Below, piece by piece: positions 55,249 through 64,000 of a DNA stretch of 64,000 nt. Within the stretch, counting starts at the first letter, position 1. Each line of letters opens with the position of its first letter. Below the pieces are notes generated by a model. The model saw only the letters and a program-made list of their open reading frames with translations, was not told where the DNA came from and searched no databases. The position numbers and the translations under genes are program-made. The DNA is from Neostapfia colusana (lineage: Eukaryota > Streptophyta > Magnoliopsida > Poales > Poaceae), in NCBI GenBank assembly GCA_030760725.1, contig JASWHV010000010.1, positions 37,205,760-37,269,759 of the forward strand, given 5' to 3'.

Positions 55249-56032
55249 ACAATGTATTCAGCAAGGTACAAAATAGAAATTTTAATTTGTTATGAGCACA
55301 TTATAATATATACATATAAAACAAAGCTCATCCAAATCATACTATCAAGTAACTTACACTATCACATCAATGAGATACATAAAGTAGTGTAAGCCATGCT
55401 AGAGATCAAGTGTAATTTTCAATTTAAACAAGTCATGATCTCACAAACTTAACTATTTCAAGACCTGAAAGCATGACACTTTTTGCTGCATTTTATTTAT
55501 CATTTAAAGCACAAATTTTGATCTTATGACATTTGCAAGAGATTATATGCAGCATCAGCCTTATTCTAACCAACCAAGCCAAGCCTATGTCATTTGACAG
55601 TCAGAAGCTTAAGGACATGGTTTTAGTCATACACAACTCCTTTCAAGTTCATATCTAAGTGCAATGATAAGCCATCTCAAAAGAAGAAGTGCGATGCATG
55701 CATATTCTCTTGATCTTTTCTCATTTCTTTTTATTTGAACATAAAAACTCAACATGTGAGTTGATTACTTGATTAATTCTTTATGATTAAAAGCACTTGT
55801 GAGCATGCAACAAGTTCAAAACAGCAAGAAAGTTCGACCATGACCAGATTTAGTGTAAGTAATTATTCCAATTACTAGACATGGTAAAAACTACAAAATG
55901 TATAACACGAGTAATGTAGTAAAAACTTTCAGCATGAAAAAGGAATCACAAAGTCATATATGCATGAAATACTATGCTCATATTATTTTAATTTCAAATT
56001 CATACATAGACTTTAAGTTTCAAAATTCTCCC
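55249..56032 (-). other. Noncoding region between pol and 3' end of S
   Basis: AT-rich, with no ORF above chance and no recognised repeat. In Sireviruses this interval can hold an envelope-like ORF; none is visible here. Confidence 0.6.
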
Positions 56033-57820
56033 TCAATTTAAGCCATGAGGATGCATAACCTCTATTTCACTACGAATGTAACAAAAACGAGTGAAATCCA
56101 AAGGTTTTGAAAAAATGTCAGCCAATTGTTGTTTGGTATCTACATGGTGAAGCACAATGTTCCCTTTTTCGACATTATAACGGAGAAAGTGATACCTAAT
56201 GTCAATGTGCTTAGTTCTCGAATGTTGCACTGGGTTTTTAGCAATGCAAATGGCACTAGTGTTATCACAAAAACAGTGGAACACTATTTAGATCAACCCC
56301 ATAGTCCTTAAATATTTGAACAATCCAAAGAATTTGTGAGCAAGCACTAGTAGAAGCTACATATTCAGATTCGGCTGTGGATTGTGCAACTGAACTTTGT
56401 TTTCTAGAGGACAAGGCAACAAGTGAATTACCAAGAAAATGACAAGCATCAGAAGTACTTTTCCTATCAATCCTACAACCCCCAAAATCAGCATCGGAAA
56501 AAGGTTTCAAAGCATCAGAAGTACCCTCCTTGGTTTGCTTGATTTGCAGCCCCAAAAAGTACGTGAGTTCTCCCATCATACTCATCTCAAATTCTAACTC
56601 ATCATAGCTGAAAACTTGGACACAAAATCATGAGAAGCACAACCAAAGATAATATCATCCACATACACTTGAACGAATAATGAGTCATTGCCATGCTTAA
56701 GCACAAAAAGAGTTTTATCAACCTTGCCCATGGTAAACCGCTTTTCAAGTAAGAATGTTTTTAACCTATCATACCATGCTCTAGGGGCTTGTTTGAGACC
56801 GTACAAGGCTTTGGACAGTTTGTAAACATGATTAGGAAAATTTGGATTTTCAAAACCAGGTGGTTGTTTGACATAAACCTCCTCATCTATGTAGCCATTA
56901 AGAAAAACACTTTTAACATCCATTTGATATAGCTTTGAACCTTTAGATGCAGCAAAATCTAACAAAATTCTTGTGGCTTCTAATCTAGCAACAGGAGCAA
57001 ATGTTTCATCAAAATCTAGACCTTCAACTTGTGTCAAACCTTGAGCAACCAACCTAGCCTTATTCCTAACCACAACCCCATCTTCACTTTGTTTATTTTT
57101 AAACACCCATTTAGTTCCAATTAAAGTGTGACCTTGAGGTGGAGGTACAAGTTCCCAAACATTATTTTTTTCAAAATTTTCTAACTCTTCTTGCATGGCA
57201 ATAATCCAAGATTTATTAGTGAGTGCGTGTGATATATCTTTGGGGTTCAAAAGAAGCAACAAAGACAGAATGAGCATGAGAATTGGGGTCGAAAAACCTG
57301 GATCTTGTAACTCGTTCATGCAAGCTTCCAATAATTTGTTGTGGAGGATGACTTTTGAGAATCCGGAGGGGAGTGGACACTTCACAAGCTTCTTCTTCTT
57401 CTTCATGTTTATCACAAATAGATGAGCTTGTGACGTGAGGAGGATCTGGACCAGCAATGGTGGTCGTCGGTGCTGGCTGTGAATCAAGATCAGGAGCTGG
57501 AACAATGTCATTAGCTGCTGAATTTTCGGGCAGCAGCACCACTTCTTCCTCTTCTTCAATGAAAATACTCTCCCCCTGCGGATATGGATCCGGACCTGCA
57601 ATATTTGAACTAGTACCTGGGCTAGCTTCATCAAAAGAAACCTCACACGTCTCCACAATTTTGTTAGTACCAAGTAAAAGCACACGGTAGCCTCTAGTAT
57701 GCGATGGATAACCAAGAAACATGCCATCAACAGATCTAGCTTCAAATTTATCAAGATTACCATGATTTCCAATGTTTCCCAGCGCAAGGTCATTACTATA
57801 ATGGCTAAAATCTGAAAATT
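56033..57820 (-). pseudogene. copia pol pseudogene of S (integrase end, RT, RNase H)
   Basis: Minus strand. From 57820: the end of integrase (KFEARSVDGMFLGYPSHTRG), an acidic linker, then RT with GTKWVFKNKQ, RLVAQGLTQ, ETFAPVARLEA, LYGLKQAPRAWY and catalytic YVDD (about 56655). The C-terminal part of RT is deleted: TYFLGLQIKQTKEGTSDA jumps to PFSDADFGG, with the same 14-bp text (GCATCAGAAGTAC plus one base) at 56447 and 56511, so about 90-100 codons are gone. RNase H follows (STAESEYVA, DNTSAICIAKNP, KHIDIRYHF, ADIFSKPL) to the stop at 56033. Frameshifts near 57240, 56600 and 56275. Not functional. Confidence 0.88.
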
Positions 57821-57989
57821 AAGTATGAACTTATAGGCGAGTCTTTACACAACTTCAAATGTCTATGTATTAAGTTACCTTCATGTAGAATTGCATGCCT
57901 TAGGAGAGACGGTTAAGTCTTGTTGAGCCATCATGTTCACTCTTGCAAAGTTGTTGTTTTGCAGCTAATTCATCGTATATCGTGAAGGG
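57821..57989 (+). repeat. LTR fragment of the solo-LTR/H family
   Basis: About 165 bp that parallels the solo LTR from about 4605 to 4750 (shared CTTATAGGCG, TTCATGTAGA, GGTTA.GTCTTGTTGAGC and TGTTCAC blocks). More diverged than the H LTR. Approximate edges. Confidence 0.6.
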
Positions 57990-58033
57990 TTAAGCTCCAC
58001 AACAAATTATTGGAAGCTTGCATGAACGAGTTA
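57990..58033 (+). repeat. Inverted copy of a piece of copia S pol
   Basis: The plus strand here (CTCCACAACAAATTATTGG onward to GAACGAGTTA) equals the minus strand at about 57310-57350, inside the pol of S. So a scrap of a second, oppositely oriented copia copy, or a local inversion, sits right next to the LTR that starts at 58034. Confidence 0.75.
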
Positions 58034-58300
58034 TGTAAGGGCCTCAGTTTTTGACACATATTTGAAGTGTTCATCACCATACACACACAGCTCATTTGAG
58101 GAAAGTTGATGAACAAACATGAAGAGCATGTAACCACCATCAACATGCTCATTAGAGAACAAACTCACATATTGCAAAAGTGGTATTTCCCACATGTGAT
58201 ATAGAGGGACTGGGCATATGAAAACTCCTACACATTGCTAGGGATGTCCATGCTAAGTTTCACCCAAATTCAAAACCTTTTTGAGGTCATTTTGGGTATA
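58034..58300 (+). repeat. Start of a + strand LTR of the solo-LTR/H family, cut by element H
   Basis: Begins TGTAAGGGCCTCAGTTTTTG and matches, in opposite orientation, the first 260 bp of the H LTR (61960-62219). It is broken at 58300/58301 by the end of the H LTR, so H inserted into a relative of its own family. The candidate duplicated site is GTATA (58296-58300); the partner lies beyond the window. Confidence 0.82.
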
Positions 58301-61300
58301 TGACACGACCCCATTGGTCCTGTCGAGCCAGGATCACGGTGAGGGGTGCTGCGTTGCACAGCACCGTGTAATACACGTCAAAGGTGCAAAGCGGAAGCGG
58401 AAGTTTTATTACATAAACAAGTTTATGAACATGTTTACATCAAAATAAGTTCAGTCTACACTCGCGGGCGTAGATTAAGCATCAAGTGCACGTTCAGCCC
58501 TCGAACGTGTCCTTGCTAGCACACACGCACACTAACTCTGCGGCGTGCACGACTCCCACTCGACGGGGTTCCCCTCCTGGGGTTCCGTCTCCTCTTCGGG
58601 AGTCCCGTCCTCATAGAACCCTGCAAAAGCTTTAAACACAAGCAGTGAGCACGAAGGCTCAGCATGTCTGACCCGTCTCACCTAAACATGGAACTTCTAC
58701 ATGAGGGTAATGGGTTGCATGAGGTAAAAATCATTTGCAAGGACTCTCCTAATTAGTAGAACCTTACTTTCAAGTTTTAGCAGCAGGTTGTGGAGAACCT
58801 TACGCTAAGGCACATGAGAGAGCCGCAATCAAACAAGAAACACATTTCTCTCATGTACTTTGCCCAAAGTTGAAAAGAACTTTAATTAGCTCTAAGCTAT
58901 AGCATATCATTAACAATCAATGTCCAGCTTTCAATCAGCAACATTTTAACATGTAACTAGCCTGTTCTTTCTACGTCATGGTACAGTGAACAAGTGGTAC
59001 TCACTAACCGCGAGGGACGGCGATTATAATCGATTTACACCTGCAGGGTTACCCGAACAACCCGTCACGTACGCCCGTACTCGATGTTGCCTACAACAAC
59101 CATCACGGACGCCGTACGCGACTACCTTTCACCCGTTAGCCAAATATTGAACCGGTCCCATCGTCCCGAGCAAGAGGTCTCTGCACGCGCATCTCTGTGC
59201 CGCCAGCCAATTTACACCTCGAGCTCTCAACCTACCCACTGAACGACGGGCAATGCCTCAATACCCAGCTACCCGGGTTACATCAGTTTCCCGGTTCCCA
59301 TATAGCCGTTAGGTCTTCCGTACTGTTCTAGCTTGTTCAACAGGCCCGCACACGGCTCGGTCCTCAATCGACACAAGCGGAGCTACAGCACACAGGCCCC
59401 AAAGTCCTGCTGCCCTTACTCTCCGCTCGGTCTCATTTTCTTGCCATGTGTATCATGTGCTATCTCTACCCGAGCAATGTGCCTCTATCCTATTCTCGCG
59501 AGTAGTTCCAACTACTCAACTTGTACCGAATCCTACTCTATCCTAGCAATGCAGTGGCTAACGGGGTTTGCAATCCTAAACCCAACCCATGGTTCTCTTG
59601 GCTATGCAGTGGGGCTTCCAAACAAGACTCTAATGCACAGAATAAAGGAAACAAGTATGTGCTCAAAACAATAAAAATTTTTAAAAAGGTTAATGCAAAC
59701 CGGAGCTTGCCTTGCTGCTCTTGGTCGTAGGCTAGCTGTTCCTCCGGAGTAACGAAGTCTAGGACTTCGGGTTCCTCCTCGACCTTAGCGACTACATGAT
59801 ATAAGAAACATATGTATCAATTTAAATGCATTTGTATTAACTTTGAAGTTGTGAAGTCTATAACCCTTGCCAGACAGACCTAATGACTGGAACTTTTACT
59901 ATGGCTTGGTTACAACCGAAATAGAGACTTGGTCAAGTTTTAATCGCAGCAAAGCTCATTTGAGCCCTCCACAATTAATTATGTCCTTGACCTTAATTGG
60001 AACTCTTAGGGTGTTCTAGGAATTTTCATGAAACAAACTATGACTTTCTGAAAACTAGATTTTTAGAGGGTTCTAATGGAGTTGGTCTCACTTAATTTGG
60101 AAGTCTCTAACTAAAGATATGAGCTAAACAATTTCAGAGAAATTTCTGAAAATGTTTCTGAACATTTTCTATTTTCTCTGGAACAGTTTCACTACTCACA
60201 CCATTAGGTGGAATAAATGAGCTCAAATGGATCTGAAATTTTTATGGTAGTTCAAGGATATTTTGGTGAACATCTCAGCAAAATATCAGGATTTTCCTCC
60301 AAAGGATTCTCCAGTTAAAATTCCTAACAGTTTAAACTTTGAGGAATTAATTCTGGGGAAATAAGGAATTTCATGAAGTGAAGATTGATTTTCTGGCAAG
60401 TACTCAGAGAGCTGAATCCAGCAAAATTTGGTTCACTCAATTTGGAGCTTTCTAGCCAAAGTTATAAGGCTTTGAAGTTTGAACTGAAACTGAAATTCGG
60501 GAAAAAGTTTAAACTCTGGCTTGTGGGCCCCGCACACAGTGCGTCGTCTCCCTCCTCGCGCCAACTGCGCGGCGGCGGCGATCTCCGGCGACCCTCGCCG
60601 GAACTGAGTTCCCGGCCACCCCCCGGCCCGAAACTCGCCGCCTGCCCTTTTACTGACCCCCATGGACTCGCTGTTGGGGTCGCCGTCCGCCGGCGATGAC
60701 CGGAAACCCGTCCGCACCGGTGACAGCACCTGCTAGGGTTCCGGTGAGGTCGGTCCCACTCTCCCGTGCACCAAATCGACCGGGAATCGGTCGGAGAGCA
60801 TCAGTAGAGCATGGGAAACACGAACCAGGGCTGGGTGGAAGCTAGAAATACCGGCAACTAGGCTCTCGACGGTGAGCCGAGGTGTTCAGCCATGGCGGCG
60901 GGGAAAACGGCCATATCATGGCCGATTCTCAACGGTTTCCTCTGATTCCAGTTCGGGCATGGGTGCTATCGCTCGTAGACGCTACTAGAGAACGAGCTTG
61001 CCCAACCCTCGTGTATGGAGCACGAATTTCACCCGAAGGTGAGCTCGGTCCATATGAACTGATCACGAGTAAACTTGGAAATTCTCGGCCGAGGTTTGAT
61101 AAATCGCCAAACGGCTTTCGGCTACTCCATCTACATACAATCACGCACCTTTCTTGTGTAGAGAAGAGGACGTGACAGCGGCTGGGTTGTGCTGTCCACG
61201 AGAGCCCGATCGACGGTGATGTTCGGCTCGCCGGGGAAATGGCTCGTACAGCTCGAGGACGCTTGCTCACTGGACAACACGGGGTCTAGGAGGATGCTCA

Positions 61301-62219
61301 CGATCTCTTGGTGCCGTTTTGCTGTGGAGGAGGCGGTGCTCGGGAGTGATCGGGCTTGATCAAACGTGAGCTCGGGCGGCGGCGATGGCAGTGGAAGAAC
61401 AGGTTGTGCACGTCGGCAGCTCGGGGAATGGGCGACTGAAGCACGCCGGGGAGGGAATAAGTAGCCCGGCGACTGGTCTCCGGCTTGGGGCGCGCAGCAG
61501 GAGCTGGCGCCGGCTGCCCCCCTCGGTGGCGCGCGCACACTGCACCCGGGAACCGATTGAGCTGTGTTTCAGTCGGTTTGTGTTGAAGTAGAGGCTGACA
61601 TGTGGGTCCCACCCCCCATTTTAACCTCTGAAATTTACTCCTAATCACTGTTGTAAACAGTGAACCCCATACTACCCTTGGCAATTCAAATTATTCACCC
61701 ATGAGCCATTTGAATTGATCCAAGTTCAAATGAGGTTTGGTTTGAATGAATTTCAGCACAAGTTCAGTTTGAAATTCAAATAAAGTTTGAATTTCTCCCC
61801 CTTAGCTCATGTCAGGATCAACTCCAAATGGAGTGAAAATTGGTGTGTGAGCTCACAAAAATATGCTGAGTAAGAATATGCCTTCCACTTTTAAATTCAT
61901 GGGATAAAAACAGTTTGAATTTGAATATGGTTTCAAACTGCCCTCTTCCTAACTATACCCAAACTGACCTCAAAAAGGTTTTGAATTTGGGTGAAACTTG
62001 TCATGGACATCCTTAGCAAAGTGTAGGAGTTTTCATATGTCCAGCCCATCTATATCACATGTGGGAAATACCACTTTTGCAATGTGTAAGTTTGTTCTCT
62101 AATGAGCATGTTGATAATTGTTACTTGCTCTTCATTTGTGTTCGTCATTCTTCCTCAAATGAGGTGTGTGGTGTGGTGATGAACACTGCAAATGTGTGTC
62201 AAAAACTGAGGCCCTTACA
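58301..62219 (-). repeat. 3' LTR of chromovirus H
   Basis: 3919 bp, minus strand TGTAAGGGCC...GGGGTCGTGTCA. GC-rich core at about 60540-61560 (plus coordinates) with a TGGGACCCACATGTCA motif on the minus strand (61596-61611); AT-rich elsewhere. Same family as the solo LTR at 478-5098. No credible ORF, although several 60-135 codon frames occur in the GC-rich core. Confidence 0.85.
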
Positions 62220-62237
62220 TTCCTCCCCCCTTAAAAG
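62220..62237 (-). other. Polypurine tract of chromovirus H
   Basis: On the minus strand TTTTAAGGGGGGAGGAA directly before the LTR start TGTAAGG, about 50 bp after the pol stop. Confidence 0.9.
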
Positions 62238-62288
62238 AATCTCGGCCCGAGATTATAAGGTGAAAATGAGAGAGAGGACGGTGGAAAA

Positions 62289-64000
62289 TTACCGGATATG
62301 CGACGTCAAAAAGTCGGGGTAGTTAGTGCGAAGGAATTCTTCGCTCTCCCATGTCGCTTCGTACATGGAGTGATTACTCCATAGAACCTTGTAGAACCAC
62401 AACGTACGGTTGCGTGTGGTTCGGGCCTTTTCATCAATAATCTGCACCGGTTCCTCCCGATAGGTGAGATCCGGTTGCAGTTCTTCAATGTCTTCCAGCT
62501 GAACGGTAGTTGATAGCTTGAGACATTTCCTCAGCTGGGAAACGTGAAAGACGTCGTGCACACCGGAAAGTGCTTCTGGTAACTTCAGCCGGTATGCCAC
62601 TGATCCACATCTTTCGGTAATCTGAAATGGACCGATGAATCGGGGTGCCAACTTTCCTCTCACCCCAAATCTGTTTACGCCCTTCATTGGAGACACCCGT
62701 AGATATACGTGATCTCCAACTTTGAATTGTAACGGGCGCCTTCTCCGGTCCGCATACTGTTTCTTTCGGGATTGAGCGGCTTTTAGGTTCGCTTGAATTA
62801 ATCGAACCTTTTCTTCCGCGTTGTTGACAAGGTCAATCCCGAAGGTAACCCTTTCGCCAGACTCACACCAATTCAATGGTGTGCGGCATTTTCTTCCGTA
62901 TAGCGCCTCGTAGGGCGCCATCTTGATGCTGGCTTGGTACCCATTGTTGTACGAGAACTCGGCTAACGGCAAGTGATCATCCCAATTCTTGCCGTGGTTG
63001 ATAGCGCAAGCTCGTAGCATGTCTTCTAGGATTTGATTTACCCGCTCCGTTTGCCCATCCGTCTGCGGGTGGTAGGCTGAACTACGGATCAGCTTCGTCC
63101 CCAAGGCAGCGTGCAGCTGCTCCCAAAAACGGGACACAAATAAAGTGCCCCGATCCGAAATGATAGTACGGGGTACGCCGTACAAGCATAGGATCCGTGA
63201 GATGTACAGTTCAGCGTACTTCTTGGCGTTGTAGTTGGTGTTGACCGGGATGAAATGGGCAACTTTGGTGAGCCGATCGATGATCACCCACACAGAATCA
63301 TGTTTCTGCAAGGTGGTGGGTAAACCGACGATGAAGTCCATGCTCACGTCCTCCCACTTCCAGGCAGGAATGCCCAGTGGTTGTAGCAGTCCCGGTTTCC
63401 GCATATGATCTGCCTTCACCCTTCGACATGTATCACACTCGGACACATATTTTGCAACCTCGCGCTTCATCCGTGTCCACCAAAACTTTCTTCTGAGTTC
63501 TTGATACATTTTGTTGCTGCCGGGGTGAATAGAAAACTTTGATAAGTGAGCCTCATCAATGATATTCTTCCGTAGTTCCGGGTTTCGGGGTATGACAATC
63601 CGGTCTTGAACCATAGGACGCCGTCTCCGTCCTTCCGGAAACATTTCAACTCCCCACTGTCTATACGTCTCCGCAAATGTGACATGCCCTTGTCATTCTT
63701 CTGGGCTGCCGCTATCTCTTCACGGATGGTGGGGATCAAAGCTAGGTTGTAGATAGTTCCGTGTGGAATCACATGGAGTGGTGGTTCGCTCTCTTCCAAT
63801 GGTGTGATGGTCAGATTATTGACGTGTGACTTGCGGCTCAGCGCATCTGCCACAACGTTTGCCTTGCCCGGATGATAATGGATCTCTATCTCGTAATCCT
63901 TTATCAGTTCTAACCACCTTCGTTGCCTCATGTTCAGCTCCTTCTGAGTGAATATGTACTTGAGGCTTTTGTGGTCGGTATATAAATGTACGAGGTTACC
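62289..64000 (-). pseudogene. Pol of chromovirus H: RNase H end, integrase, chromodomain (partial)
   Basis: Minus strand, running off the window at its 5' side. 64000-63605: the end of RNase H (MRQRRWLELIKDYEIEIHYHPG, ADALSRK) and the linker. Near 63603 one base change in length shifts the frame. 63600-62289: integrase with HHCC finger (HLSKFSIHPGSNKMY...CDTC), catalytic Asp in SMDFIVGLP, Asp in ISDRGTLF and Glu in QTDGQTERVNQ, then the GPF-type tail (GKLAPRFIGPF) and a chromodomain-like end (VLWSNHSMYEATWE), stop at 62289. The integrase part is otherwise open over 451 codons, so H may be fairly young. It is too diverged from A and C to belong to the same subfamily (different LTR, integrase and linker). 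Confidence 0.88.

Larger units (their letters stand above)
53401..57820 (-). mobile_element. Sirevirus-like Ty1/copia element S (5' part missing)
   Basis: Minus-strand Ty1/copia element. Present: 3' LTR (53401-55031), several polypurine tracts, a noncoding region of about 0.8 kb and pol from the end of integrase to RNase H (56033-57820). Multiple polypurine tracts, an AT-rich gap between pol and LTR, and the CACCCCCCCTCTGG sequence at the LTR end are traits I associate with Sireviruses. Gag, protease and most of integrase, the PBS and the 5' LTR are missing: at about 57820 the sequence changes to an LTR fragment of the solo-LTR/H family. It sits in the pol of Tat element E. Confidence 0.82.
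58301..64000 (-). mobile_element. Chromovirus H (3' half, rest beyond window)
   Basis: Minus-strand Ty3/gypsy element: pol end, polypurine tract and 3' LTR. The 5' LTR, gag, protease and most of RT lie to the right of position 64000. Order and termini are normal. Its target is another LTR of the same family (58034-58300). Confidence 0.88.

Noticed and set aside
59333..59730. 113-codon ORF in the H LTR
   Set aside because: It lies in the middle of the LTR, no similar frame exists in the solo LTR, and no family is recognised.

Overview
The window is plant nuclear DNA, most likely from a grass (Poaceae). It is made almost entirely of nested LTR retrotransposons. I found no convincing host gene, tRNA, CRISPR array or bacterial feature. 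The grass call rests on the mix of families: chromodomain-bearing Ty3/gypsy (Tekay/Del-like) elements with 3-4 kb LTRs, Tat-type Ty3/gypsy elements that carry an antisense gene with a PF04195-type ('putative gypsy type transposon') domain, a Sirevirus-like Ty1/copia element, and a Cassandra TRIM. Genus cannot be told from this.

Layout. (1) 1-477, 5099-5328 and 16564-~19672 are pieces of one Tat-type element, B1, in + orientation. It was split first by a solo LTR (478-5098, TSD GAGAC) that itself holds a complete Cassandra TRIM (3136-3878, TSD CAGGC), and second by a full-length but decayed chromovirus, A (5329-16563, TSD GGCCA). (2) ~19673-21071 is the 5' end (LTR, PBS, start of gag) of a minus-strand Tat element, G. 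(3) 21072-24135 is a fragment of a relative of A, called F, cut on both sides by Tat LTRs. (4) 24136-30602 is Tat element B2 (minus): its 3' LTR, its antisense gene, and only the last codons of pol. (5) 30603-~51230 is Tat element B3/D (minus): 3' LTR, antisense gene, 3' region, then integrase and RNase H. It was split by the youngest element, C (34389-46891, TSD TGGCC). (6) ~51230-53400 is an internally deleted Tat element, E. (7) 53401-~57820 is the 3' part of a Sirevirus-like copia element, S, inserted in E. (8) ~57821-58300 is a patchwork of LTR and copia scraps. (9) 58301-64000 is the 3' LTR and the RNase H/integrase part of a minus-strand chromovirus, H, of the same LTR family as the solo LTR. 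It runs off the window.

Working parts. Element C is the only copy that looks autonomous and recent. Its LTRs are about 99.5% identical by eye, it has a PBS and a polypurine tract, an upstream ORF of unknown function (259 aa), and one uninterrupted 1489-aa gag-protease-RT-RNase H-integrase-chromodomain polyprotein. The Tat elements share an antisense gene with its own TATA-like box, a conserved 75-79 bp GT-AG intron, a PF04195-type domain and a long coiled coil. Every copy here is broken. Tandem arrays of CACGTG (G-box) plus hairpin units occur in the LTRs and 3' regions of the Tat elements and also in the LTRs of the unrelated chromovirus A.

Limits: alignments, identities and junctions were made by eye. 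Boundaries supported by a TSD are exact; those marked approximate may be off by tens of bases.
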